Below, piece by piece: positions 22,461 to 35,500 of a stretch of DNA of 42,574 bases; position 1 is the first letter of the stretch, and each line of letters starts with the position of its first letter. Source of the stretch: Lobulomyces angularis (lineage: Eukaryota > Chytridiomycota > Chytridiomycetes > Lobulomycetales > Lobulomycetaceae); NCBI GenBank assembly GCA_027604685.1, contig JADHYX010000179.1, forward strand, positions 1 through 42,574, written 5' to 3'. A program made the position numbers and the translations under genes. Below the pieces are notes generated by a model. The model had not been told where the DNA came from. It saw only the letters and a list, made by a program, of their open reading frames with translations, and searched no databases.

Positions 22461-24594
22461 ATGGAGGAAATTTTTTCACTAATCACATCACAAACAAAGT
22501 CAATTTATTTTTTAATATTTCCGGACACAGTTGAGATTATTGAAAAGTTTACACCGTTTGTTCCACCTTTAGCTGCAACAATTTTAATTTTTACAAAAAA
22601 TGAAAGAGAATTACCGACCTTAAACAAATTGAAGTATACCTCGAATTTCACTAAAAGATTGAATATCATTTCTTGTGATCAAAATTTGGATTTAGAAACG
22701 GTTTTTTTTTTATGTTTTTAAAATTTATCTTTAATATTTTAAAGATGTTTTCAGATTGTGTGATGAAACTAGACAAGTATTGTAAACCAAGTATAGATTT
22801 TCAATTTGTTTTTTCGGAAAAAAGAGTAAACTTATTAAATATAAAGAGAAAATATTCTAGTCAACGTTTTAAAAATTACACTTTTAACTTTTTAACAAAA
22901 AACTTTCTAAACGAAGTATCAATTTGGAAAAATTTTAATGAATATTTAGACTTTAACTTGATAAACAGTAAAAGATTAAACAATGATTTAGAAGATTTAT
23001 TAAAATTTTTAAAGGCAAAATTTAGGGCCGATGAAGAACTTTTTATTAAATATCAAACATTTGATTTAAAAAAGTTTTCAGACATTTTAAAAGCTATTGA
23101 TAAAACATGGAAACACCAGTATGATTATATTCATGTGTTAAACGGACTAATTGAAATTAAAATGCTTGAATTAGTGGACTATGAACGCTATCTGTTCAAA
23201 TTTGTAAGGCAGGATGAGCAAATCGAAGCTGCAAGTATTTACAACCGAAACTCGTCAGCTGTGAACGATGATACTATGGATCAAGATTTCAAGGACGAAA
23301 AAACCTTGAAAAGAATTATAGATGATAAATTGCAAAACAGCATTTTTAAGAATGATGATGCAGTAGTAAGCATTCGTTGTAAAGATAGTACAGGTAGCTC
23401 TGAAATAACTGCTTACTGCAATGATGACGAAACCACTGCTAGTGCTAAAATTATGGACGGGGATTATGAGAATCATTATGCTAAGAAGAGGAAGCTAGGA
23501 TTAGATACTTCCATTCATAATAATTCCCTCGATGAACATAATCGAGGCAATTTTTTTGAAAGAATTATTCCGCCGCCATATTTCGAGAGTCATTGTACTA
23601 GTTAAAATATAATTCAATATATTTTCTTAAAAAACTTTAGCTTAATTTTGTATATAAACTAAATTATTAATTTTTTTTTGTTAAAATCTAGGTTTTACAA
23701 ATTCGAAAAGTATTCCCAGCAACACAGCAGTAGAAAAAGACAAGTTTATGAACCAGAAGACCAACTCAAACAATAATATAAATCAAGTTATAAATAATCA
23801 AGAAAAAAGAAAAGATATATCAGCTTTTGTAACAGATTTAACGTGGTGTGAAAAATTGGAAGAGTTTTTAAAAATTCATTATCCCTCTGAAAATTCACCA
23901 AGCTATAAAATTATTTCTTTGAAAGATTTAAATTATCCCAAAGTACTTGTCCAGGACTATGCGAAGTGTGATTTTCAATGTGAAATAATTGTAGTAGAAC
24001 ATGTTTTCAAAACAAGTAGAAGTTTCAGCACCGAAAGCGAGGCCAAAGAAGAATGTGCAAAATTAGGTTCTTAATTTTTTTTTTTTCCTTTACTTAACTT
24101 GTTAGCATGTAAATTCATGTTTTCATTTTGGGAAGCAGCTAAAGAATCTAAAGTGCTTAAAGGAAAACTATCAACCCTTTTCCAAACGGAAGAAAACAGA
24201 AAACAAAATAGTGAAAACCCAGAAACTGATAAATCATATATAGTGGAAGAAAACATGATACCAGATTTAAATATGCGTAAAAAAGGTGAAAAGAGTTCGG
24301 TAAGAAACTTGATAACCTATGTGAACAATCTTCAACAGCAACGAAAAAAGGCTAATTCGGCTATTGAAAAGGAAATAATACCTGTAGAAAGTTTTAAAGT
24401 TGAAGGCACAGCACATATCTGTGTTTTAGAGATTTTTGGAAAGAGTTTTACTAGTTCACCGAAAGTAAAAAAAAAGGAAGCAAGAGAGGAAGCTTATTCG
24501 GTAAATTTGAGAAAACTTTTTTTTTTAATTTCAATTTTCTTTTTAATACCCACTTTTTTAGTTTGCTTTTAAAGAAAAAAACTTAATAATTTAG
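22461..24594 (+). CDS. Protein with two C-terminal dsRNA-binding domains
   Basis: Five exons: 22461-22700, 22745-23600, 23692-24066, 24106-24500, 24562-24594; 632 aa. The first ATG in frame is 22461; the frame also extends upstream without an ATG. Residues 1 to about 220 are hydrophobic/helical (IYFLIFPDTVEIIEKF; KTWKHQYDYIHVLNGLIEIK) and I do not recognise them. Residues 225-410 are low-complexity and acidic, with a KKRKLG patch that could be a nuclear signal. The first dsRBM (about 417-497) has SPSYKI, FQCEIIVVEHVFKTSRSFST and SEAKEECAKLACKFMF. The second (about 555-630) has NLITYVNNLQQQRKKA, FKVEGTAHICVLEIFGKSF and KKKEAREEAYSFAF. Both keep the alpha-beta-beta-beta-alpha order and the basic KKxEA stretch. 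Role unknown. No RNase III or helicase motif is seen, so it is not Dicer. Confidence 0.75.
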
Positions 24595-25273
24595 TACATT
24601 TCATTTTAAAATTTTTTTACCTTGTATCATATTGTTTTAACCATCTTTTTTTTTTTTCTTTTCTAATCGTAATTTTATTTACTACTTCGTTAAATTTCCA
24701 CAATCAAAAACAATGGAAATTTTACAAAAAAAAGCTTTATTGAGATAAAAATTTTCGAAAGTTGCTTTCTTGGTTAAATGTAACTTAAAAAAATTGAGGT
24801 ATTTTATTGCTCAGAAATGGTAAAAAATATAAATAATAAAGATAAACTGGTCGAAACATATCGAATGGATAACATAGTGACTTTATTTTTTATAAAGAAA
24901 ATAAAAGTTGCTTCCGTCAAATTGACTTCCTATTTTAAAATTAATGCAAGATTAACAACTTGTTTATGTAATGTTGTTTGTTGTGCTATCCTATTTTGTT
25001 GAATCTTTGGAGTGGAAAGATCTTTAATAAGTTGCAATTCTTCACTGAGAATAATATGGAAAATATTGAAACTTGTAAAAAAATTGAATTGAAGAAAGTC
25101 AAAAATTATAGTAATTAATTGTACAAGTAAGTTTGCATATAGTAAAAATGAAGTTTTTATTTAAGAATTCTTTGTTTTTTTTTGAAAAAAAAAATTAATT
25201 TGTAAGAAACTTAAAAAAAAGTGGGAATATCCAAAAAAAAAAAAAGAATAAAAAATTAAGAAAAAAAAAAACT
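24595..25273. other. Intergenic, dsRBM gene to LACTB2-like gene
   Basis: 679 nt, AT-rich. A 61-codon frame at 24817-25002 (+) has no partner exon or family signature and I left it out. Long A runs sit just before the LACTB2-like start at 25274. Confidence 0.5.
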
Positions 25274-26678
25274 ATGCAAGATGTACCTAAATTTGCCAAA
25301 TTAAGTGGTATTTTAAAAAAATAAAATAAATAAAATTTTTACTTTGTTTTGAAAAGAAAGAGTTCACGTTATTTTGGGTTTAAATCCAGGTATAGATTTT
25401 TTATATTTTGTTTGGATTTTTTATGACATACCACTTAATTTCCAATCCATTAAATTTTTATTTTATTTTTTCATTTTTCTTCATTTTTAGGAAAATTTAC
25501 TTTAAGAGGTACAAATATTTATCTAATCGGGACAGGTACAACTAAATTTATGCGTTCTTAATTAAATTCTTTTTTTTTTTTTGATAGGGCCAAAGCGCAT
25601 ATTAATTGGTATTCACTTCATACTAAAAAAAAAATTTATTTTTTACAGATACGGGGGATGGAAGAGAAGTGTTTACAGAACATTTTCGACAGAGTTTAAA
25701 ACAAGCTGGATGTAAAAGTATCTCCAACATACTTATTACACATCGACATTATGATCACATTAGAGGAATTCCGAACGTTTTAAGCGTATTGAAAAATGCA
25801 GAACCTGAAAAAGTAGAAAAAAAACCTGTTGTCATTTGGAAAAATTTGACTAGCCAAGATTCCGATCCGTAAGAAAAAAACAAAAAAACAAACTTAAATA
25901 CATATTTTTTTTTAATTTTAACTAATAACCAATTTTAATAGATTTTATTTAATTTAAGATATTTTTTAATTTTTTTAGAGAGTTTGTTTTTATGAATATC
26001 AATGAGGGACAGGAGTTTGAAAGTGAAGGAGTCACTTTACAAGCTATTCATACTCCTGGACATACTGATGATCACATGGCATTTTATTTGAAAGAAGAAA
26101 ATTCCATTTTTACTGGAGACTGTGTTTTGTACATAAATTTAATTTTTTTTTGTATAAGTATATATTTTTTTTTTTTAATTAAACAGAGGTGAAGGCACAA
26201 CAATATTTGAAAATTTAAAAATTTATTTGAGCTCCTTAAATAAACTTCTTGAATTTAATCTTGGCAGAATTTACCCTGGGCACGTAAAAAAAATACTTAC
26301 TTTTTAAAAATTGATCAATTAAAATTAAATTTTTTATAGGGACCAATAATTGAAGATGGAAGGAGTAAAATAACGGAGTATATTGAGCACCGAATGGCAA
26401 GAGAGTTGGAGATATTAAATTTAATGAACAGTGAAGAGATCACTAAAATTTGGACTTCAATGGAAATTGTCGCAATTATTTATAAGGATTATCCTAAAGA
26501 AGTTTGGCCCGGTAAAGAAAATAATAATAACTTTATTCATTTGATAAAAAAATTTTTTTTTTTCATTGTTTCAGCTGCTAATTATGGGATATTACAACAT
26601 TTAGAAAAGCTGAGGGAGGAAAATAAAGTATTTAAAACTGAAGACGATGGATGGGGTTTAGTTCGAAGTAAACTTTAG
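25274..26678 (+). CDS. LACTB2: LACTB2-like metallo-beta-lactamase-fold endoribonuclease
   Basis: Nine exons: 25274-25307, 25357-25389, 25491-25535, 25588-25608, 25649-25868, 25979-26128, 26187-26283, 26340-26511, 26575-26678; 291 aa, near human LACTB2 (288). The N-terminus VPKFAKLSERVHVILGLNPG and KFTLRGTNIYLIGTG is diagnostic. Metal ligands are all present: the HRHYDH motif (H-x-H-x-D-H), the histidines of TPGHTDDH, the aspartate in FTGDCVLG, and the histidine in YPGHGPII. In animals LACTB2 is a mitochondrial single-strand RNA endonuclease; a mitochondrial role here is inference and no clear presequence is seen. Exon 4 is only 21 nt. Confidence 0.92.
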
Positions 26679-27662
26679 AAGAATTGTATCAAAAAGTAAT
26701 ATAAAATTATTGTAAAATAGAACTTTTTCAATGTTCATTTTCAAATCATCAAATTAAAAAAAAAAAAAAAAAAAACCTTATTTTTTACAATAATAATTTT
26801 TAATGTTTAAAAACAACCTTCTACATTTAATTTAAATTGCTCATTTACACTTCATACAAAGAAAACTGAGAATATATTTTTATGTGGAAAAACAATAATT
26901 GAAATGAAAACTTTTTGTTTTTTTACAATTTTTCTCATTTTTACTAAGTATAGAATATAAGCAAAAAAGTTTGTAGAGTCAAAACCCGTTTTTTAAGATA
27001 AGCTTTAAATTCAGATCCATTTTCAAGTGGTGGACAATTAGATTACAATTAGACTATATTTAGCTTAGAACAAAGTGGATTGAGGTTAAATTGCTGATGA
27101 ATAAGATAACATTAGGTGCATACTTTCTTGTTGCTTGAGTTGAAGTTTTATGATACAATTTTAGTATAGTATGTACAGTATGTGTAGGCTCTTGCAATCT
27201 ATATGATTATCTACAATCATTTAAAAACTATGTTGAGAACTTAAAACTTGAGAAACTTGAAATTTGTGAGATTAGTTGCTGTGAAAAAAAAAAAAAGAGG
27301 TTTTTTTTCCCCCCGAAATTCAAAAATTTAAAGCTTGAGAAAAAAAAAAGATAACAAAAGAAAACAAATCAAATTCCAAAAAACCTACTTTTACAAATAG
27401 AAGATTGTAGTATATTTTGCGCTGAGTGTAACACGCTTTGTTGGTTGTCTCTGCCAAATTCGTTAAATTTTGTAGGTAAAAAGTTGCTAATCCGACGAAC
27501 CTGGTTGAGGTGAATTATTCTTTTTCCACTCAACCCCACCATTGAGAAAATCGCAAAAGCGCGAAAAAAAGCTTCATTTTTCGACAAATAAAACAAACTT
27601 TATCTCAAATCTTCAAAAAAAAAAAAAAATTAAAAATAAAAAATAAAAAAAAAGAATTCTCT
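26679..27662. other. Intergenic, with a less AT-rich block at 27400-27560
   Basis: 984 nt. Most is A/T-rich. About 27400-27560 is distinctly richer in G and C (GCGCTGAGTG, AATCCGACGAACCTGG, AAAAGCGCGAAAAAAAGC) and carries an open minus-strand frame (27369-27596) with no recognisable similarity or start context. It may be promoter, an RNA or a relic. No tRNA or rRNA signature is seen. Confidence 0.4.
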
Positions 27663-30600
27663 ATGAACTTGTCTTCAAGTTCTTCTTTTGAGCTTTGCGT
27701 TAAAGATTTATCCATCTTGTACATATTATTTCTAGTTGTTTTCCTAACCTCTTTTTCATTACTTTTTCTTTTTAGAACTAATACCAATTTAAAAGATACT
27801 AATCAAAAAAAAAAGTATATTATTAATGACATTAACTTTAGTATTAAACCTGGTTCAATAGGTACTGTTTTTTATTTTTTTTGAAATTTATAAAAACTAA
27901 CTTTTAATTTGTTCCTAGTTGCTATTATGGGTGCGAGTGGTTGTGGAAAAACTACTTTGTTACATTCTCTGGCTGGGATAAACTTAAATTTACAAAAAGA
28001 AGGAGAAATAGAAATAAACGGAACTGAGCTTTCAAAGTTTAAACAAAAATCTTTGATTTCTTATCTTCGCCAAGATATCATTATGATACCATATCTTACT
28101 GTTCGTGAAACTTTATTATTTGCTGCCAAATTAGTATACTATACTCTTTTTTGTTTATTTCAAAATTTTTTAATTTTATTTTTGTTTAAAATAAAAAGCG
28201 ATTAAATTCAAATATACCAGCTGCAAAAAAATTGGAAATAGTGGAAGAAACAATTTTAGAATTAGGATTATCAAGTTGCGCAAATTCATTTATTGGCAAT
28301 GAGTGGAGATCTGGTATTAGTGGAGGAGAAAAAAGAAGAGTAGCGCTTGCTATTCAGCTATTACAAAATCCATCCATTCTTTTTTGCGATGAACCAACGG
28401 TGGAATTTTTATATTAAAATTTAATAGAGTATTTAATTTTGGTTTTTTTAGACTGGTTTGGATTCATTCACTTCATTAGCGTTAATTCAGACTCTAGTAG
28501 CACTAGCAAAAAAAGGAAAAACTATTTGCATCTCCATTCATCAACCTTCTTCAACGATTTTTGAACTTTTTGATGAAATTTTATTATTATCCAAAGGAGA
28601 ACAAATATTTTTCGGAACTCCTGATCAATCTGTAAAGCATTTTACAAATCTTAATATTAGTTTTCCTTCTGAAGCAAATCCAGCAGATTGGCTTCTAGAT
28701 ATTTCTACAGATAACATTCAGGAAGAAAATCTTATTGACAGAAATCTTAACTTTTCCAAAATTTGGAAAAATGAAGGTTTAAAAATCAACTCAACATCCG
28801 AAATTGACGAAGATAACGACTCTACTTTACTAAACGGTGAAGGTTTATTAGAAAATTATTTTGCATTTGATGGCATATTAAAAGATAATTTTTTAGCAAA
28901 CAAAGCTGAAAAAACAAACTTAACCATAGAAGAAGAAGAAAACTATTCAAAAAACAATAATAGAGCTTCTTTGATATACCAAATTTCAACTTTAACTGGA
29001 AGAAGTGTTAAAATAATGTTTAGAGATCCTTTAATGTTTTTTGGATCAGTATTTGAAGTTATTTTTTTCTCTGTTTGTGTGGGCTTAATTTTTTTTCAAA
29101 TGCCTGAAGATTTGGCTGGTATTTACAGTAGAAAGTCTATTCTCTACTTAATAAGTTCACGTAAGTAAACATTAACCTTCATTGTTGAACATTTATTTTA
29201 TTCTATTCTTTTAGTTCAACCTTATTTATTCTTGATCTATATGATATATAAATTATCAGAGGAAATAAAAGTTTTTGATAGAGAAAGAGAAGATAACATG
29301 TACACAGTACTAGCTTATTTTGTTTCCTCGTTTATCGCCAATTTTCCGTTACAATTATTGACTTGTTTACTCTACTCTTTAATTTTATATTTCATGACTG
29401 GATTAAGATTCGAAGGAGACCTAATGCAAAAAATTTGGAATTTAGGTGTATTTACTGCAGTAAATGGTGCTCTTCAATTAATTTCAACATCGTTTGCGTA
29501 CTTTACGATAGCCATTTTTAGAGACTTTACCACTGCAAGTTTATTTGCAAACTTCTTTTATACTTTTTTTGCCCTATCTTCTGGCTTTTTTGTTCCGTAT
29601 CAGATTATGCCCTTTTTTTTATCTTGGATTAAGGTAGTATCAAACATTTCTTTTTTTTTTTAACCGTGATTTTTATTTTTTTTAGGATGTATCACAAGTA
29701 TCATTCGCATATAGAATTTTAATGTCAAATGAATTTGAAAACAGAATTTTTGAATGTCCTGGTCTGTTACCAGAGGGATCAACTCAAACTATTCCTCAGT
29801 GCATCGGAAATACTTCAATTTTACAAAACGGATTCAACCTAAACGAAAATTTCAAGAATTTTATTGGATTATTAGGAAACTTTATCTTTTTTACCATAAC
29901 AAGTTATATAATGTTTTCCAATTTCAAAAATTTTACCCGCAACTCTATGAAAAAAATTTTTATTTTATTAAAAAACAAATTAGTAAAAAAAAATATAAAA
30001 AACTTAAAAAAAAGTAATCAAATACCTAAATTTGATACGAGAAAAGTAGAAAAAATTTCAAACTTTAAAACAAGTCAAGACTGTAATATAAATATTTTTT
30101 CCCCATGTTTCACACTCACCGATGATAAATTTTGTAAAAATGCGAACAAACTTAGCAAAAAAAAAAAATTTTTGATAACAGCTGAGTTAAAAGATGTTAC
30201 AATTAAAATTGAAAAAAAAGGTTTTACAAAGACCATTCTTGATAATGTTTCTGTCTCCTTTCCAGCAGGTAACGTAAAAATATAAAAAACTATCATCTCA
30301 CACCAATTTTTTTAGGAAAACTTTCAGTAATACTTGGGCCTAGTGGAGCAGGAAAATCGACTTTGTTGAAAGTATTAACAAATCAACCACTAAATATACC
30401 AAACCTATCTAAACTAACAAAAACGGGAGAAACTTACTTTAATGATGAAATTATCAATGATTTAAGTTCCGTTTGCTCCTACGTTTGTCAAGATGATTCC
30501 CATTTAATTCCCTCTCTTACTGCAAGAGAAACATTACGATTTGCAGCCTTTTTGAGGTTACCCAAAAACTTAACAAAGGAGGAAAAAATTTTGAGAGCTG

Positions 30601-32370
30601 AAGAGGTAAACAATAGTATTTTTTTTTTTTTTTTTCTTAAACAATTGATACTTATAGATTCTATCTCTCTTGGATTTAAATGATTGTGCAAATGTCCGTG
30701 TTGGAAGCGACATTGTTAAAGGTATTAAAGCTGTCATTTTTTACGAAACTTTATTTCAAAAACTCATTTTGATATTTAACGATTAAAAAAAATTTATAGG
30801 GTTAAGTGGAGGTGAAAAAAGAAGACTTAGTATAGGAATCCAAATGATAAATGATCCATTAATTTTAGTTATTGACGAACCTACATCAGGTCTAGATTCC
30901 TCTACAGCAAAAAATTTAATGATGCAGTTAAAAGTGATTGCGGAAACTGGTAGAACTGTTATCTGTAGTATTCATCAACCGAGACCAGACGTGTTTCATC
31001 ATTTTGATAAAGTGTTGTTACTTTCTTATGGAAGGGTTTTGTTTTCTGGTTCAAATTTGAATTCTTATTTACATGGAATTGGATTTTCTATTCCTAGCGA
31101 TAACAATACAGCAGATTGTAAAATATTTAATTTTTTTTTTTTTTTTAATATTTAAAACTAAACTTACTTTTTTTTTTTATGTTTTTTGTAGATGCATTAA
31201 GTTTATCAATAATTGACCATCGAAATGAAGAGAGTACATTAATTTTCCAAAAACTGGTAAGTAAGTGGAAAGAATTAGGTGTTCATTTTGAAAAGGCATT
31301 AGTACCAGATTCCATTACCAATATTGAACAAGAAAAGAATAGTAATGAATCCCACAGAAAACTGCAGCAACAACCTAAGCAACTAAATTCATTGATAGAA
31401 AGGATTAAACTACAGCAACAAAAAATTAATTTTTTTAATGTTTTATCAATCCTCATTAAAAGAAGCTGGATTAATTTAAAGAGACAAAAAAATTTATTTT
31501 TTGCTAGAGTCTTTCAAATCGCAGTTTTTGGCCATTGTGTTGTTCTTTTAACTTTTTTTCAAAAGTTGCAGTTTGGTCAACCTTTTATACAATCTAGAAT
31601 CGGACTCTTACAGCATTTATCCTGTGGTGTAATCGCTGGTATGGTTAACTGCATAATTTCTTTTCCACAATTGGTAAGAAATTGAAAAAAAAAGAAAATT
31701 TCTTTAAAAATTATTTATTTTGATTTATCAATTTATTAACTTATTATATAATTATTCTTATTTTGAATTTTTTTTTTTTTTAATGTAGTTAAACAGTTTC
31801 AAATTTGAAAGAACAGAAAAAGTGTACACCTCGACAGCATTTTTACTTTCCTATTCCTTCATAGAAATCCCATTTGAGATTTTAGCTAGTTTGGCACTAA
31901 ATTCTGTAGCATTTTTTTATATCGGACTTCGTTTTTCTCCATTAAACTTTTTACTTGCAACAATTTCAATTTTTTGTTCTTATAACGCAGGAGAATCAAT
32001 TGGTATAGCCTGCTTTGCTATCTTTGGACATGTTGGATTCAGCATCCAAGTTACTTCCGCTTTTTTGTCAATTTCAACAATGCTTACGGGATTTCTCAGC
32101 GTTGATAACTCCTTACTTCTCTTTGACAAAATTAGTTACTTAACCCCTATTCGCTATGTTGCAAGAATTTTGGCAATAAACGAATTCACAGATTTAGAGT
32201 TTACCTGCACTAAAAGAGAGATTGCTGAAAGTACTTGCTTCTTTAACAATGGTAATGTTATTTTGGAACTATACAAAATGGATAACCTTTGGTTTAATTT
32301 CTGGGTTCTAATTCTTGTTACCTTTTTGTACAGGTTAATCGCCTTTGTTGTATTAACCCTCAAAAAATAG
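27663..32370 (+). CDS. Full-length ABCG (White-type) transporter, NBD-TMD-NBD-TMD
   Basis: Twelve exons: 27663-27718, 27776-27861, 27919-28133, 28199-28399, 28452-29160, 29215-29633, 29686-30268, 30316-30605, 30658-30721, 30800-31117, 31192-31673, 31789-32370; 1334 aa. The apparent N-terminal hydrophobic stretch in the unspliced frame is intron 1 (GTACAT to TTTTTAG, with CCTAACC inside). NBD1: Walker A GASGCGKTT, signature ISGGEKRR, Walker B ILFCDEPTTGLDS, H-loop SIHQPSS. NBD2: GPSGAGKST, LSGGEKRR, LILVIDEPTSGLDS, SIHQPRP. Both ATP sites look intact. Each NBD is followed by a hydrophobic TMD (ALSSGFFVPYQIMPFFLSWI; FLSISTMLTGFLSVDN). Order and size match yeast YOL075C-type full-size ABCG proteins, not the reverse-order PDR half-repeat with its degenerate sites. 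Substrate unknown; lipid or sterol export is a guess from the family. Confidence 0.93.
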
Positions 32371-32551
32371 TTTTTTTTTAAAAAAAAAATTACTTTGCAA
32401 ATAATATAATTATTCATTTATTTCACATATATATACATTGTTTTATTTTTTATCTAATAAATTGAGAATTATATTTTATTTCTTCAAATTGTACAAAAAA
32501 AATTTATTTGTATAAAATAATTTTTTTTGTAAAATAATATCTTTTAAAGTT

Positions 32552-35500
32552 TTAATTGCATTTGGTTAAACAAATGATAAAGTCAAGTTTGGAAATTTGT
32601 AAAAACTGATCAGGATTAACGATTACAAAATATCCTTTTTCTCCTTTTCTGTAAACCCCAAAAGGAACAACTCCTAGCAAAGTAAATTTTTTTTATATTT
32701 AATTTAATCATGTTTTCCTTTTACCTTTTTCAATGTATTTTTCAAAAACAACTCTCCAAATTTTCCCATCCAGCTCTTCTTTAACTTTAACGTGTCGTAA
32801 AAAGCCTGTTCCATTTTCCCTAGGAAATACTAACAAACTGAAAAAAAAAAATTTTTGAATTTAAGGTTATTAATAATGTAACTTATTTGTACCTTAACAA
32901 TTTAATTAAATAAGGATTAAAAAAGCTGTTTGCTAGGACAGAATTTAACATGCTTTGTGTAAAGCAGTGGCCAGAAGAAAAGCTGGGTTCCTGAAAGAAA
33001 AAAGAATAATTACAAAATTTTTAAAAAGATAATTTTAACTACAGTTAATTGCTCAAATAATTGAAAGCTTTGTTTTCCCGCTCGAGGTTTCGATTGACCA
33101 ATAAACTTTTAAGTAGGTTTTAAAAAATTAATAGTTAACGCAAAAAAAAAAAAATTATTGCTAAACACCTTTAAATTTTCGGTGTACACCAAATCCATAA
33201 CAATCCTTAAATTTTTGTTTAAACTCATAGCTTCAATATTTAAAACCACCAATAGTACTATTGGAAAAAATTTATTATTACATATTTTTAATTCCAAAAA
33301 TTTACCGTTTGAGTCTACAGTTCTTAAGTTTTCTATTTTATTACTCCCAGTTACCACTGCAAAACTACAATCTGCTACCCCTGCTCTATCCAAATCTTTT
33401 CTCAATAAGGCAGATCCCGTAACGAAAACAACATTTTTTTTTTCAAAATCAAAATCGTTGGCATCGTGCTTGTCATCAATTTCTTCTGGAGATAGTACAA
33501 CAATTAAAATATTTTTCATTTGGTGGCGTAGTGGGGTTATGAAAGCTAGAAGTAAAGTTGGTATTATCGGGCCCAGATTGCAAATCAAAATATGATTTTT
33601 AAATTTTCTAATGGTAGGTTTAAATTCAGGGACTTTTTCAGATTCTTCCTGACTTAATGAGATAGCTGGCATTTCTTCCACATCCTCTAACACTTTTCTT
33701 CGAGTGGGAGGAGAAAGCTTCAGTAAGGTATTTTCACTTATAGTCCCTTTTCCTTTCTTCCCCTATAAGTTTATTGCAGTAAATAACCAAAATGTATTTG
33801 GAATAAAAAAAAAAAATACTTTGTAAACAAGTTCGTCTGTTGAGGAAGAAGAATTTGATAAATCATTATTAAAATGAATATTTTTCACATTTTTAGCGAC
33901 AAACAAAGGTTTTGAAGACGAAGGTTCCGGATTTTCAATATCTATGCCAGTATAATGATAACAATCAGAATCTGAAGTTTTATTTCCATTCGCAATATTA
34001 GAGGCAATGCTTGCATCTCTGGTACTTTAATACAATTAATGATATGTTTTTAAATACAAATTCATATCTTACATTATAAAACCTATTTCATCACCCTAAT
34101 AAATACGGATTAAGTCTTACAAAATAAGTTTTTAACAATTACATTTATAACAGTGTCATGGTTAATAGCAACTTCTCCATCAGCTTTGCAAAATGCAAAC
34201 AGTAATGCCTGGTATCTAATTCAAAAATAAATTTGATTACACTTGGTATTAAATTTATTCTTACTTCTGGTATATGTCTAACACCACATCATTAAATTTA
34301 ACTCCAGCGAATAAGTTTAAAGAAATTGAATAAATTTCTTGCGACACTGAATGTGCATATTCCAGATGCCAATATTCCGTTGTAGATTTTAAGAAGTTGT
34401 TTAGAGAATTATCTGTAACACTTAGAAAATACTGTCAGAGAAAATAAAAAAAAAAAAAAAAAACCTTATTGTTAAATGTATTAATGCAGTTGAGAATCCC
34501 GGTGATATTAAGTTTTGAGCAAGCATACCCATTTTTAATTCATCTATGCAAAGCACCTGTTCAGCTAACATTTCAAAATATTAAAATAATAGTTAAGTAT
34601 AGGGAAAACCTAGGAATTTAAAATGAATTTTATTTTGCGGTAGTGAAATATTAGTGTAGATTGGAATCGTAGGTTCAAATTTTCTTAATGAGAGTGCTCT
34701 CATAACAATTTCCGCATCCTGTTTAAAAATCAAAAAAATATTATTTCGTTAATTAAATAGTTTTCTAGAATTACTTTTAATCTAGCAGCTTTACCCTCAG
34801 AGACTCTTGCAGAAAGAATAAAGCATCCTTTCGATTTATCAATAGCTGCCTTTTCAAAGGATCTAAAGGAGATTTCTGGTGCCTTCACATACTGCACTCT
34901 TCTTGAATACATAGGATCATTTAAAATAGCAACTAAGTCTGCAGAAGGTTCCTCCTAATATCAAAAAATGTAAAAAGTTGAAATGATAGAGTAAACTTAC
35001 AGAGTTTAAAATAACAACAATAGTCGTCATAGTTTCCGCTCCATGGTCTAAGCAAAAAAATTCTCTTAAAAAATCATGAATTAAGATAGCTTCACAATCC
35101 CCCATTAAAACAACATGGCCCTGTCCCTTTTTCATTTTATATTTGCGATCGTAAAATGATCTACTGGATGCTAATTCTAGTAACTCTGCTAGGTTTGCAG
35201 GCAAAAAAATTGCACCTATTACCATAATTAGCAAAATAACTACACGAGACAAAATTGAATCAGGGACTATATCTGTACTCAAACCAGTAGTGCTAGTGTC
35301 AAATGTTAAAATTATAAGTAAGAGAAATTTAAAACCTTGACATAGTTATAAAATAAAAAACACTGAAAAAATCCAAATCAATCGATTGGGATCTTTCAAG
35401 AAGATGGACAAACGCAGTTACAGTCAATAAAATATTAAATATTGAAACGCCAATAACCTTGATATAATCGTTAAAAATAAAGTTACATCATGTTAAATAT

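Noticed and set aside
24817..25002. 61-codon frame between the dsRBM and LACTB2-like genes
   Set aside because: No signature, no promoter context, and composition as in intergenic DNA.
27663..27775. Hydrophobic N-terminal segment that looks like a signal anchor of the ABCG protein
   Set aside because: It is intron 1: GTACAT donor, CCTAACC branch-like site and TTTTTAG acceptor. Removing it joins KDLSIL to TNTNLKD in frame, as expected for an NBD start.
33158..33595. 145-codon plus-strand frame
   Set aside because: Antisense of potassium-channel exons 15 and 16, which carry clear RCK2 similarity.
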